The position numbers and the translations under genes are program-made. This document shows, one piece after another, positions 51,448 through 60,451 of a stretch of DNA of 64,000 nt. Source of the DNA: an uncultured Clostridia bacterium (GTDB lineage Bacteria; Bacillota; Clostridia; Lachnospirales; CAG-274); contig CAJTVH010000009.1 in the NCBI GenBank assembly GCA_910579745.1, positions 16,470 to 80,469 of the forward strand. Reading direction: 5' to 3'. The notes below the pieces were generated by a model, which was given only the letters and a program-made list of their open reading frames with translations, had not been told where the DNA came from and did not search any database. Position 1 is the first letter of the stretch. Each line of letters opens with the position of its first letter.

Positions 51448-53274
51448 ATGTGTGGTTTCTGCGGATTCACCGGAAGTATACAGGACAGAGAAAATATAAT
51501 AAAAAAAATGATGAGTAAAATAATTCACAGAGGCCCTGACAGCGAAGGGGTTCATACTGATGAGAAAATAACGATGGGTTTTCGCCGATTAAGTATAATA
51601 GGTCTTTCAGACGGCTCACAGCCTATGTATAACGAGGACGGCTCTCTTGTGCTTGTTTTTAACGGCGAGATATATAACTACAAGGATTTGAGAGAGGAGC
51701 TTATTAAAAAGGGGCATATTTTTAAAACCCACGCCGATACGGAGGTATTGGTTCATCTGTATGAGGAGAAAGGGAGGGATATGCTTGAGGATATTAGAGG
51801 AATGTTCGCTTTCGCTATATATGATAAAAAAGACGACAGTCTTTTCGCCGCGAGAGATTTTTTTGGTATAAAGCCTTTTTATTACGCCAATATAGACGGC
51901 AATATGCTTTTTGGCTCAGAGATAAAAAGCTTTCTTGAGTATACAGAGTTTAAAAAAGAAGTAAATCCCATCGCTCTTGAGAATTATCTCACTTTCCAGT
52001 ATTCTGTGCTTGAGGAGACTTTTTTTAAAGGTGTGTATAAACTTATGCCGGGTCATTTTTTAACTTTTAAAAAAGGTGAGATAAAGACAGAGAGATATTT
52101 TAATCCCATGTTTTTGGACGGGGATTATGACAAGAGCCTTCATAACGTTGTCACGGAGGTTGACGATGTTTTACAGGATTCTGTTTTAGCCCATAAGGTA
52201 AGCGATGTAGAGGTTGGCTCGTTTTTATCAAGCGGGGTTGACTCAAGCTATGTAGCCGCCTCTTTTAAAGGGGATAAAACTTTTACTGTGGGATTTGACT
52301 ATGACAAATATAACGAAATCGGATACGCCGAGAAACTCTCCAAAGAAATCGGCGTTGATAACCGAAATAAGACGATAACCACCGAGGAATACTGGAACGC
52401 TCTTTCCAAAGTTCAATATCATATGGACGAGCCTTTAGCCGACCCGTCGGCGGTCGCTCTTTATTTTGTAAGCTCTCTCGCGTCAAAATACGTGAAAGTG
52501 GCGTTATCTGGAGAGGGCGCGGACGAGTTTTTCGGAGGATACAATATTTATAGGGAGCCTATGGATTTATCGTTAATAATGTGCTTGCCTAAATTTATAA
52601 GAAAATTTTTTGCCGCGTGTGTAAAACTTATACCATTCTCATTTAAAGGCAAGAACTTTTTTATACGGGCGTCTAAAGATGTTGAGGAAAGGTTTATCGG
52701 AAACGCCTATATGTTTACGAAAGAAGAGCGGGAGGAGATTTTAAAAAGCCCGTCGGGGAAATATGACCCAAGGGAGCTTACAAAACCTTTTTACGAATCT
52801 GTTAAAGATAAAGACGACATAACGAAGATGCAGTTTATAGATATGAATTTTTGGCTTGTGGGAGACATACTTTTAAAGGCGGACAAAATGAGTATGGCGA
52901 ACTCTTTAGAGGTTAGAGTACCTTTTCTCGACAAGGAGGTTTTTAAAGTAGCCTCAAATATACGCTCAGATTTTAGGGTGAACAGGGTTTCCACTAAATA
53001 CGCTTTTCGGTTAGCGGCTAAAGACAGGCTTCCGGAAATGGTGGCGAACAAGAAAAAGTTAGGTTTTCCTGTTCCCATAAGAATATGGCTTAAAGAAGAT
53101 AAATATTATAATATTGTGAAAAAAGCGTTTACCTCAAAAACAGCGGAAAAGTATTTTAATATTGATAAGATTGTCGGCTTTCTCGACAGGCATAAAAATG
53201 GAAAAGGCGATTTTAGCCGTAAAATATGGACTATTTATATGTTTTTGGTATGGCATAAAGAATACTTTGAGTGA
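51448..53274 (+). CDS. asnB: Asparagine synthase, glutamine-hydrolysing
   Basis: A 608-residue protein. The N-terminal glutaminase begins MCGFCGFTG, with Cys2 as nucleophile after Met removal. RGPDSEG, LVFNGEIYNY and HADTEVLVHLYEE are typical. The synthetase domain has the ATP loop GSFLSSGVDSSYVAASF, VALSGEGADEFFGGYNIYR and ADKMSMANSLEVRVPFLD. It makes Asn from Asp and Gln. CGGAGG precedes the ATG. The following HIT gene starts 48 nt later. Confidence 0.95.
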   Translation: MCGFCGFTGSIQDRENIIKKMMSKIIHRGPDSEGVHTDEKITMGFRRLSIIGLSDGSQPMYNEDGSLVLVFNGEIYNYKDLREELIKKGHIFKTHADTEVLVHLYEEKGRDMLEDIRGMFAFAIYDKKDDSLFAARDFFGIKPFYYANIDGNMLFGSEIKSFLEYTEFKKEVNPIALENYLTFQYSVLEETFFKGVYKLMPGHFLTFKKGEIKTERYFNPMFLDGDYDKSLHNVVTEVDDVLQDSVLAHKVSDVEVGSFLSSGVDSSYVAASFKGDKTFTVGFDYDKYNEIGYAEKLSKEIGVDNRNKTITTEEYWNALSKVQYHMDEPLADPSAVALYFVSSLASKYVKVALSGEGADEFFGGYNIYREPMDLSLIMCLPKFIRKFFAACVKLIPFSFKGKNFFIRASKDVEERFIGNAYMFTKEEREEILKSPSGKYDPRELTKPFYESVKDKDDITKMQFIDMNFWLVGDILLKADKMSMANSLEVRVPFLDKEVFKVASNIRSDFRVNRVSTKYAFRLAAKDRLPEMVANKKKLGFPVPIRIWLKEDKYYNIVKKAFTSKTAEKYFNIDKIVGFLDRHKNGKGDFSRKIWTIYMFLVWHKEYFE

Positions 53275-53322
53275 TAGTGTTAAAACCGCCATAAAAATTT
53301 TATAATTTCGGAGGGAAGATAA

Positions 53323-53736
53323 ATGAGCGATTGTATTTTTTGTAAAATAGCGGCGGGAGAAATTCCGTCAAACACAGTGTATGAGAACGAGAATTTAAGA
53401 GTCATTCTTGACATATCGCCGGCGAATCCGGGGCATTGCTTAGTTTTGCCGAAAAGTCACGCGGGGAATATATTTGAGATAGAGGAAAATCTTTTAAAAG
53501 AGGCTTTTGCCGCCGCTAAGAAAACGGCTTCGGCGCTAAAGCTCTCAGGTCTAGCCGACGGGGTGAACATTTTGCAGAATAACGGGGAGATTGCCGGTCA
53601 GACGGTGAATCATTTTCATATACATGTTATTCCAAGGAAAGAAGGGGACAAAGTTACTCTAAAACACGAGGGCGTCAAGTTAAGTTCCGAGGAAATGGAC
53701 CATGTGGGAGAGGCAGTAAAAAAGGCGTTAAATTAA
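53323..53736 (+). CDS. HIT family (histidine triad) hydrolase
   Basis: A 137-residue protein of the HINT type. It starts MSDCIFCKIAAGEIPSNTVY, with LVLPKSHAGNIFEIEE and the triad HFHIHVIPR. The Cys pair in CIFC and the later His are consistent with a structural zinc site in some family members. The likely reaction is nucleoside phosphoramidate hydrolysis, but the substrate is unknown. CGGAGGG precedes the ATG. Confidence 0.95.
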   Translation: MSDCIFCKIAAGEIPSNTVYENENLRVILDISPANPGHCLVLPKSHAGNIFEIEENLLKEAFAAAKKTASALKLSGLADGVNILQNNGEIAGQTVNHFHIHVIPRKEGDKVTLKHEGVKLSSEEMDHVGEAVKKALN

Positions 53737-53752
53737 ATGGGAGGTGCCCGCC

Positions 53753-54304
53753 ATGAACGATGTAGTTATATATTTGATACTTGCCCTTGTTATATCGCCT
53801 GTTTCTGTTATGGCTTTGTGTTTTGTGGGAAAACTCATAAAGCTTAAAAGGGAATATACTGAGTTAATTATACCTATAATCGGCTCTCTTATATTCTTGC
53901 TTATTTTTCAGATAGGGCTGACATCATTGGTGGAAAAATATAATCTCGGCGCGTTTTTGAATTTAATTGGGGACATTATTGTTTCGATTTTAATATCTCA
54001 GGGGCTTTACGTATTATGCCGTAAATTTGGAAATAAATCCGCCGCCGCTAAAAAGCACTGGATTTTTATAGGGGTATTTTTTTTCCTTACAATATTGTGC
54101 GCGGCGGTCTCGATAGTGATTTCACAGGTTATGCCTATAAATAAGGCGGGGGAACTTTTAAAAGATTTTATAATCAGCGACGCTTATTTAATCCCTAATG
54201 TATCTGTCGTGTTCCTATTAGTATTTATACTTATGGCGTTTAATATGGTTTTGTATAAGCTTACAAAAGAGATAAGTTTCGCGATAAGAAGAAAAAGAGG
54301 CTGA
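53753..54304 (+). CDS. Polytopic membrane protein, unknown function
   Basis: A 183-residue hydrophobic protein with about five helices (around 3-20, 30-50, 62-80, 95-115 and 138-160). A short basic loop and a KEISFAIRRKRG tail follow. I chose ATG53753 because GGGAGG lies 8 nt upstream. An in-frame GTG at 53744 overlaps that site. It follows the HIT gene by 16 nt and is probably cotranscribed. Not recognised. Confidence 0.7.
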   Translation: MNDVVIYLILALVISPVSVMALCFVGKLIKLKREYTELIIPIIGSLIFLLIFQIGLTSLVEKYNLGAFLNLIGDIIVSILISQGLYVLCRKFGNKSAAAKKHWIFIGVFFFLTILCAAVSIVISQVMPINKAGELLKDFIISDAYLIPNVSVVFLLVFILMAFNMVLYKLTKEISFAIRRKRG

Positions 54305-54355
54305 AAATCAGAAGATTCATAAGCAAATAGAAATTATAATCAATAAGCTTGAGGA

Positions 54356-54433
54356 TATAGTCAACAAACTTAAAAACAAACAAGTTTGCCGGATAGAAAT
54401 TATTTTGTTACTTTTCAAGTTTGCTGACATATA
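54356..54433. repeat. Family B short copy lacking the core
   Basis: TATAGTCAACAAACTTAAAA at the left and TCAAGTTTGCTGACATATA at the right form nearly the ends alone, without the GC-rich core. The copy at 5703-5773 has the same form. Confidence 0.65.
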
Positions 54434-54450
54434 CATGGCGATTAAGTTTT

Positions 54451-54487
54451 AAGAGTATGGATGAGGTATTCCATACTCTTTTTTTGT
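54451..54487 (+). terminator. Rho-independent terminator
   Basis: AAGAGTATGGA pairs with TCCATACTCTT across an 8-nt loop and is followed by TTTTTG. It ends the asnB-HIT-membrane protein region. Confidence 0.85.
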
Positions 54488-54569
54488 TTTTATGTTTTTT
54501 ATCAAGTATAAAAAAAGATTAGTATTAACGTAATACGATAGTTTCTGAATAAGTCTATTATTCGGTTTT

Positions 54570-56882
54570 TTATTTCCACCATGGGGGGAACATCTCCCTG
54601 TATTTATATTCCCCGAAACGGCTGTCTATTAACATAATATATCCCGTGTCGGTTTCGGCGCGGATTACTCTTCCCGCCGCCTGCATAACTTTATTAAAAC
54701 CCGGATAAGTATAAGCGTAGTCAAAGCCATTTATATTTTTTTTGTTATAATATTCTTTTATAATATTTCTTTCCGTCGTGATAAGCGGAAGCCCGACTCC
54801 AACTATAACCGCTCCGCACAGCCTGTCTCCTGTGAGGTCTATGCCCTCGGAAAATGTTCCTCCCATTACGGCGAAAGCGGCGAAAGTTTTTTCAGGCTTG
54901 TCCGTAAAGTTTTCTAAAAACTCATCTTTTTCGTCTTCGGTTAGATTTCTTGGCTGTACGGTTATATTTATGTTGAATTTTTTAACAAATATTTCGGCGA
55001 CTTTTTCCATATACTCATAAGAGGGGAAAAAGACGAAGTGATTTCCGATTTTTTTATTTAAAGCGAGGGCTATTTTATCACATATAATAGGGATATTCTC
55101 ATAACGGTCTTTATACTTAGTAGAGACTGAGGAGTCTATAATAACCTCAAGATTTTCTTTTTTGAATGGAGAGGGTATCGCTATGCTGTTATCCACGGTT
55201 TTTCCTCCCAATATATCTAAAAAGTATTTTAAAGGGGTGAGGGTGGCGGAAAAGAAAATGGAGCTTATGAATTTTTCCTCCTGTTCCGAAAGAAGCTTTG
55301 ATGGATTTATACACATAAGTTTTATTTTAAAATCGCCGTTGTCATAAAAAGAGAGAACAGCGTAATCAGGTGAGAAAAGCTCAGAGATTCTTATAAAATC
55401 AGCCACTTTAAAATATAAGTTCAGAACACATTCATGGCATTTCTCATTTTCATTTTTTGAAAGCCATTTATCACATTTCGCTTGTACCTCAGATAGTATA
55501 AAAATAAGATTCTCGGGATAATTTTTCTCTATAAGCGCTTTTTCTTCCCCGACAGTTATTTTTATGGAATCGATATGCCTTTTAAGTTTTGAGAACGCGT
55601 TATATACAGGTGTTTTTTTGTCAGTCAATTTTTTTATTATGTCGGTTACTTCAGCTCTTGATATTTCTGCCGAGAACATTTCCCTCGCCCTGTCTGAAAG
55701 GTTATGCGCCTCGTCCGCTAGTACTATATATTTTCCTTTTTTACCCTCGCCAAAAAATCGTTTAAGCTGTATTTTAGGGTCAAAAACGTTGTTATAGTCG
55801 CATATTATAAAATCGGAGAAAAGCGCGGCGTCAAGGGCGAGCTCAAAGGGACATACAGTGAAAATCTCAGCGTATTTTACAAAAGTCTCTTTTGTCATCA
55901 ATTCCTCTTTTGTGATTAACTCAAAAAGAGCGTTATTCACACGGTCAAAATGCCCTTTGGCGTACAGGCATTTTTCGGGAGTACATATTTTTTCATCACT
56001 GAGACATATTTTTTCTTTCGCGGTTAAACAGGCGCATTTTATAAATAAACCGTTTTTACGTGTTTTTTCTATTATGTCCATGGCGTTTTGTCTTGTAATG
56101 GTTTTCGCTGTGGTATAGAATATTTTAACGTCTTCAAGTTTTTCTTTTCCTACGAATTTAAGGGCGGGAAATATTGTCGAGACGGTTTTTCCTGTTCCTG
56201 TGGGTGCTTGAGCGAAAAGTTTTTTTCCTGAAAAAATGGTTTTGTAAACAGCGACGGCGAAATCTCTCTGACCTTTTCTGAAATCAGGAAAAGGAAAAGA
56301 TAGTTTTTCTAATGTCTCGTTTCTTTTTATTATATTTGAGGAATAAAGCTTTTGCCACTTATAATATTTTTCCAATATATCGAAAAAAAACTGTTTAAGC
56401 TCATTAAATTCGCATTCAATATCGAAGGTTTTTTCCTCATAGGTCTCCAGCTGACAGTAAGTTAAATGTAATTTTATATAGGAAAAGCCCTCTGATAAGG
56501 CGTACATATATCCGTAGCATTTGGCCTGAGCGAAGTGCCAGTGGTTTATATCAACGTTTTCCTGTATATCGGCGGCGGATTTTATCTCTTCTATGTGAAG
56601 TGCCTTTTTTGTGCCGTCAATATTAAATTCTTCTACAACACCGTCTATTCTTCCATCTATCTCAAAGGTGAACTCTTTATATTCTCCCGACGCTTTGACG
56701 GGAACCTCACTTTCATAAATAAGCCCTTTAAGTTTAGCTATACGGGTATGCTTCTTTTGAAGCCTGCTGTGTATTCTTGTACCCTCCACAGCCCTTTTGG
56801 AGCTTCTGTAGCGGGAATTTATATCTCCCCGCCGGAGCACAAACTCAACAAGGTTTCTTACGGATATATTTATTGAAATCAA
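54570..56882 (-). CDS. XPD/DinG-type Fe-S DNA helicase with N-terminal PD-(D/E)XK-like domain
   Basis: A 770-residue superfamily 2 helicase. The N-terminal 190 residues look like a RecB/Cas4-type nuclease fold (GTRIHSRLQKKHTRIAKLKG, FEIDGRIDGVVEEF, HIEEIKSA, QAKCYGYMYALSEG). Motor motifs follow: QAPTGTGKT (Walker A), a Cys-rich Fe-S insert (KCACLTAKEKICLSDEKICT), LADEAHNLSDRAREMF (DEAH) and QAAGRVIRAETDTG (motif VI). I chose TTG56882, preceded by AGGCGGTGG. GTG56891 is an alternative. Probably acts in DNA repair or replication-fork processing. Confidence 0.88.
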   Translation of the reverse strand: MISINISVRNLVEFVLRRGDINSRYRSSKRAVEGTRIHSRLQKKHTRIAKLKGLIYESEVPVKASGEYKEFTFEIDGRIDGVVEEFNIDGTKKALHIEEIKSAADIQENVDINHWHFAQAKCYGYMYALSEGFSYIKLHLTYCQLETYEEKTFDIECEFNELKQFFFDILEKYYKWQKLYSSNIIKRNETLEKLSFPFPDFRKGQRDFAVAVYKTIFSGKKLFAQAPTGTGKTVSTIFPALKFVGKEKLEDVKIFYTTAKTITRQNAMDIIEKTRKNGLFIKCACLTAKEKICLSDEKICTPEKCLYAKGHFDRVNNALFELITKEELMTKETFVKYAEIFTVCPFELALDAALFSDFIICDYNNVFDPKIQLKRFFGEGKKGKYIVLADEAHNLSDRAREMFSAEISRAEVTDIIKKLTDKKTPVYNAFSKLKRHIDSIKITVGEEKALIEKNYPENLIFILSEVQAKCDKWLSKNENEKCHECVLNLYFKVADFIRISELFSPDYAVLSFYDNGDFKIKLMCINPSKLLSEQEEKFISSIFFSATLTPLKYFLDILGGKTVDNSIAIPSPFKKENLEVIIDSSVSTKYKDRYENIPIICDKIALALNKKIGNHFVFFPSYEYMEKVAEIFVKKFNINITVQPRNLTEDEKDEFLENFTDKPEKTFAAFAVMGGTFSEGIDLTGDRLCGAVIVGVGLPLITTERNIIKEYYNKKNINGFDYAYTYPGFNKVMQAAGRVIRAETDTGYIMLIDSRFGEYKYREMFPPWWK

Positions 56883-56898
56883 AAAAACCACCGCCTTA

Positions 56899-57132
56899 GA
56901 ATCTGTCTGAAAATTATTAAAATATCTAAAAAGTCAGGAAAAATAACATCATTTTAAATTAAAATGATATTATTTCCCGTTGATTTTTTTATGGAAACAT
57001 CGCACAATTCAAAAATAAAAATAATTTTTCAAAAAAATTGAAGTGTTAGTGTTATTTTTCTCCGAAAATGACACGATAACGGAAATTTTAAATTTGAAAA
57101 ATTAGTTTTATTTTCCTTTGTGCGGTGTTTCC
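56899..57132. mobile_element. Family C-like half plus family A element, copy A7 (56993-57132)
   Basis: A7 is 140 bp with ends GGAAACATCGCAC and GTGCGGTGTTTCC, in the same orientation as A1. It directly abuts a C-like arm (AATCTGTCTGAAAATTATT, AACATCATTTTAAATT) at its left. The flanks TTAT and TAAA are not a clean duplication. It is the only canonical A copy outside the phage module in this window. Confidence 0.7.
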
Positions 57133-57175
57133 TAAAATATTTTTTACATATACCAGAATTGCTGTAAAATATTAT

Positions 57176-58219
57176 TCAGGCTTTTCTAATAGCCGCCCGT
57201 ATAATCATAATTCCCTCGAAAAGACCAATTATTCCAAAAAACGGATATACATGTTCTATAAATGCTGAGAAACCGATTTGAGCGGCGGCGATTCCCCACA
57301 GTGTTAAAAAGATTTTTATAAAAAGCTTGCCGCCTTTTTTCTTCTCAAAATTCTGGATAAGTGAGAAGCCGTTAGCGAGGGCGGTTGTGAAAATGGCCGA
57401 AAGGAGTATTATCACATATATGTATTTTAACACTCTGTAGTTGAGAACGATATTTAAAATAGGCATCTGAGCCGAACGAATCCCATTGTATTGAGAAAAC
57501 AGGGGCAGAGACATGGATATTCCCAAAAGGCACACGCACACGCCCCCCAGTGTTCCGCCGAAAACAGACACCCTTTTGGATGAAATAAGGCTGTTTAAGG
57601 AAACGAGCACAGTTACCGCCGTTATTATATTATAAGAAACATAAATCAATGATGACGACACAAAATTTTTAGTATGTAAAAAATCGGAGAGGAGAGGCTT
57701 AAATGTTTCCGCCGCCTCGGGAGGGCATATATAAATATATATACCCGTGAATATACCGCCTATAACAAGTATAGGGGCGAGCAGAGTATTTATGTCAACA
57801 AAGCCGTCGAGCTGAAATAAAAAGGTTATAAAACACAAAAGGCTCAATATTATCTCACCTTTTAAACGGCTTATTTTAAAAACGGTGTGGCTCATTTCCC
57901 CTCCCGCTGAAATCATAGCCGAGAAAAGCACAAGAAGAAAAGCGCATACGAGCCATTCAGATAAAACACCGAGCCTGCCGCCGAAGATATATACGGAAAA
58001 ATCGTGATAATTTGTTATTTTCTGTTCATACACGATTTTTAACACGCAAAATCCTATTAAAGAAAAAAACACGCCGGAAAGAAGCATTCCGAATACGCCA
58101 GGCATACCGTGGCACACAAAAAAGCTGACAAGTTCTTTTCCTGAGGCGAAGCCGGCGCCTAGAACGGTTCCCGTATAGACGGCGGCTGTTTTAAATATAT
58201 TTTTTGTCTCAAGAGTCAT
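57176..58219 (-). CDS. YkvI-type integral membrane protein
   Basis: A 347-residue transporter-like protein with about ten helices. It begins TAAVYTGTVLGAGFASGKEL, the hallmark N-terminal motif of YkvI-family proteins. SLIGFCVLKIVYEQKI, AMISAGGEMSHTVFKISRLK and a GFSLIQNFEKKKGG loop are also present. The family is related to APC-type transporters, and the substrate is unknown. AAAGGAG precedes the ATG. It is a single gene, between the helicase and glgA. Confidence 0.85.
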   Translation of the reverse strand: MTLETKNIFKTAAVYTGTVLGAGFASGKELVSFFVCHGMPGVFGMLLSGVFFSLIGFCVLKIVYEQKITNYHDFSVYIFGGRLGVLSEWLVCAFLLVLFSAMISAGGEMSHTVFKISRLKGEIILSLLCFITFLFQLDGFVDINTLLAPILVIGGIFTGIYIYICPPEAAETFKPLLSDFLHTKNFVSSSLIYVSYNIITAVTVLVSLNSLISSKRVSVFGGTLGGVCVCLLGISMSLPLFSQYNGIRSAQMPILNIVLNYRVLKYIYVIILLSAIFTTALANGFSLIQNFEKKKGGKLFIKIFLTLWGIAAAQIGFSAFIEHVYPFFGIIGLFEGIMIIRAAIRKA

Positions 58220-58401
58220 GAGATAAATCTCCTTTTTATAAAATCATAAGAAGTTTAAGACCGACAAGCTTTGGTCTATTTCTTATAATAATATATGAGA
58301 GGAAAAAGGGTGAGAGAACTCATTTTTTGTAAAGTATAATATTAATAGGCTGACATAATATCAATCTGGCGGCGCGCCAGCTGGAATTTTTATTTTGGAG
58401 A

Positions 58402-58440
58402 AAAGGGGGTGTGAAAAATTTATTTTTCACACCCCCTTTA
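58402..58440 (-). terminator. Terminator of glgA
   Basis: AAAGGGGGTGTGAAAAA pairs with TTTTTCACACCCCCTTT. It begins right after the glgA stop (58443) on the minus strand and ends in TTTT. The symmetric arms may also serve plus-strand termination. Confidence 0.8.
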
Positions 58441-58442
58441 GT

Positions 58443-59870
58443 TTATTTAGCTATAATTTTCTCATATAATTTAATATACTCTTTCGCTGAGTTATCCCAG
58501 CTGAATTTAGTATTAAGAGCGTTTTTAACGATATTTTCCCAATCATCAGTGTAATAAGCGTGGATAGCGTTATTAAGCGCCCACATCATTCCGCTCGCTA
58601 TATAGTCGTGGAAAGTAAATCCGTTTCCCTCTTTTGTGTCATAATTATACTCGGTAACGGTATCGACGAGCCCGCCTGTTGTCCTTACCACAGGAATGGT
58701 TCCATAGCTCATGGCGAAAAGCTGTCCGAGGCCACACGGCTCGAAAAGGGATGGCATTAAGAATATATCGGAGGAAGCGTATATTTTCTGCGCCAAAGTG
58801 TTGTCAAACATTATATTGGCACTGATTTTATCAGGATGGCGATAAGCGAATTCTTTTAAAATATACTCATATCTTCCGTCACCCGTGCCCAATACAACAA
58901 GCTGTACATCTTTTGATAGTATTTCGCCTATAGCATCTATTACAAGGTTTATTCCTTTCTGGTCAACAAGCCTTGATATTATGCTTATCATAGGCACGTC
59001 CTTAACGGGGAGACCAAGCTCTTCCTGTAATTTCTTTTTGTTTTCTTTTTTGCCGGATATATCGTTTATATCAAAGTTTTTATAAATCAATTCGCTTGAG
59101 GAGGGGTCTGTCTGAGAGTAATCAACTCCGTTCACGATTCCCGACAGCTCGTTCTTTCGCGCGCGGAGAAGACCGTCGAGCCCATAACCGTAATGTCCCG
59201 TTTGTATCTCATAGGAATATGTATTGCTTACGGTGCTTACTTGGTCAGCGTAAACTATTCCAGCTTTCATAAAGCTTACCATTCCGTTAAACTCTAATTT
59301 ATCAGAGGTAAAATAACCGTCGTTAAGTCCCATTATGCCAAGTATATTTCTTCCGCATATTCCCTGATATTGAATATTATGAATTGTAAAAAGGGTTTTA
59401 ATATTTGAGAGGGGCAGATAACGGCTGTAGTAATCTTTAGCGTAAACACACACAGGACCCGTCTGCCAGTCGTTACAATGGATAACGTCAGGCACGAAAT
59501 CGATTGTGTTTAAAAGGTCTAACGCGGCTTTGCAGAAAAAGGCGAAACGCTCCCCGTCGTCGTTATAGCCATAGTAACCGTCTCGGTTTGAGAAATAATA
59601 ATCGTTTTCTATAACGTAGGTAGGTACTTCCGACTGTAATTTATATACGGAGGCACTTTGCTCTCTCCACTCAAGTTTTATTTTATATGAACCGACAAAT
59701 TCGGCTGATTTTGTGTATTCGTCTTTAATTGTCTTATATTTTGGGAAAACGACTCTCACATCAACGCCGTTATTTTTGAGAGCTTTTGGCAAAGAACCGG
59801 CAACGTCGCCCAGACCACCGCTTTTAGCGTAAGGTGACACTTCCGATGATACAAACAATATTTTAAGCAT
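58443..59870 (-). CDS. glgA: Glycogen (starch) synthase
   Basis: A 475-residue GT5 ADP-glucose glucosyltransferase. KSGGLGDVAGSLPKALK (15-31) is the ADP-glucose-binding signature. DVIHCNDWQTGPVCVYAKD, FTIHNIQYQG, and the C-terminal PSLFEPCGLGQLFAMSYGTI with RTTGGLVDTV are present. No glgC, glgB or glgP is adjacent, so glycogen genes are dispersed. AAGGGGGAA precedes the ATG. Confidence 0.95.
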   Translation of the reverse strand: MLKILFVSSEVSPYAKSGGLGDVAGSLPKALKNNGVDVRVVFPKYKTIKDEYTKSAEFVGSYKIKLEWREQSASVYKLQSEVPTYVIENDYYFSNRDGYYGYNDDGERFAFFCKAALDLLNTIDFVPDVIHCNDWQTGPVCVYAKDYYSRYLPLSNIKTLFTIHNIQYQGICGRNILGIMGLNDGYFTSDKLEFNGMVSFMKAGIVYADQVSTVSNTYSYEIQTGHYGYGLDGLLRARKNELSGIVNGVDYSQTDPSSSELIYKNFDINDISGKKENKKKLQEELGLPVKDVPMISIISRLVDQKGINLVIDAIGEILSKDVQLVVLGTGDGRYEYILKEFAYRHPDKISANIMFDNTLAQKIYASSDIFLMPSLFEPCGLGQLFAMSYGTIPVVRTTGGLVDTVTEYNYDTKEGNGFTFHDYIASGMMWALNNAIHAYYTDDWENIVKNALNTKFSWDNSAKEYIKLYEKIIAK

Positions 59871-59944
59871 AATATAATTCCCCCTTCTTAAATAGAAAAT
59901 TATTTACTGAAACACTGATTTAAAGGCATTAAAAGTAAATCAAA

Positions 59945-60110
59945 TTTAACCGACTAAGCGAGTCCCAGCTTTTTTAAGCGGGAGAGAGATTACTCTTATA
60001 TTCAGCGTGAGCCTATACGGAATATAAAGGCGTTATGAAACGCTGTGGGTTTAGAGTATTTTTTATAAGATAAAAATATGAATAGTCTGATTTGTCGGCG
60101 TTACACAAAT
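59945..60110. repeat. Family E repeat copy upstream of glgA
   Basis: CCCAGCTTTTTTAAGCGGG forms a hairpin, then GATTACTCTTATATTCAGCG, a GCGTTATGAAACGC hairpin, and AGTATTTTTTATAAGATAAA with ATGAATAGTCTG. It is the longest E copy. No gene is seen in 59871-60451. Confidence 0.6.
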
Positions 60111-60374
60111 TATATCACTGTCTCACATCAATAATTTAGCTATATATTTTAAAAAAATATATAAAAAACAACAGGTATAGTTTAGGTTTTTTATAAAGAT
60201 TGTCCGCTTTTATAAAAAATATCCCTCTATATTAATAATACTATTTTTTTTAGGTAAACGCAAGCGAAATTGAATTTTTCAACAAATTAACCAAATAGTT
60301 AAAATATTTGCCCTATAATTTATTTGTAATTTTAGTAAATTTGCTTTGTGGAAGATATAGGAAAATTTTTAATA

Positions 60375-60413
60375 AAAGATAAAGGCGCATCAATTTGATA
60401 CGCCTTTATCTTT
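60375..60413 (-). terminator. Terminator of the DUF4914 gene
   Basis: AAAGATAAAGGCG pairs with CGCCTTTATCTTT across a 13-nt loop. On the minus strand it continues into TTATTAAAAATTTT. Confidence 0.75.
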
Positions 60414-60451
60414 ATCATATATATATAAAAAGGAAAAATTATGAAGCGATA

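Noticed and set aside
54570..56882. Cas4-helicase or CRISPR-associated DinG
   Set aside because: The nuclease-like N-terminus with an XPD-type motor is a general chromosomal helicase architecture, and no CRISPR or cas gene is nearby.
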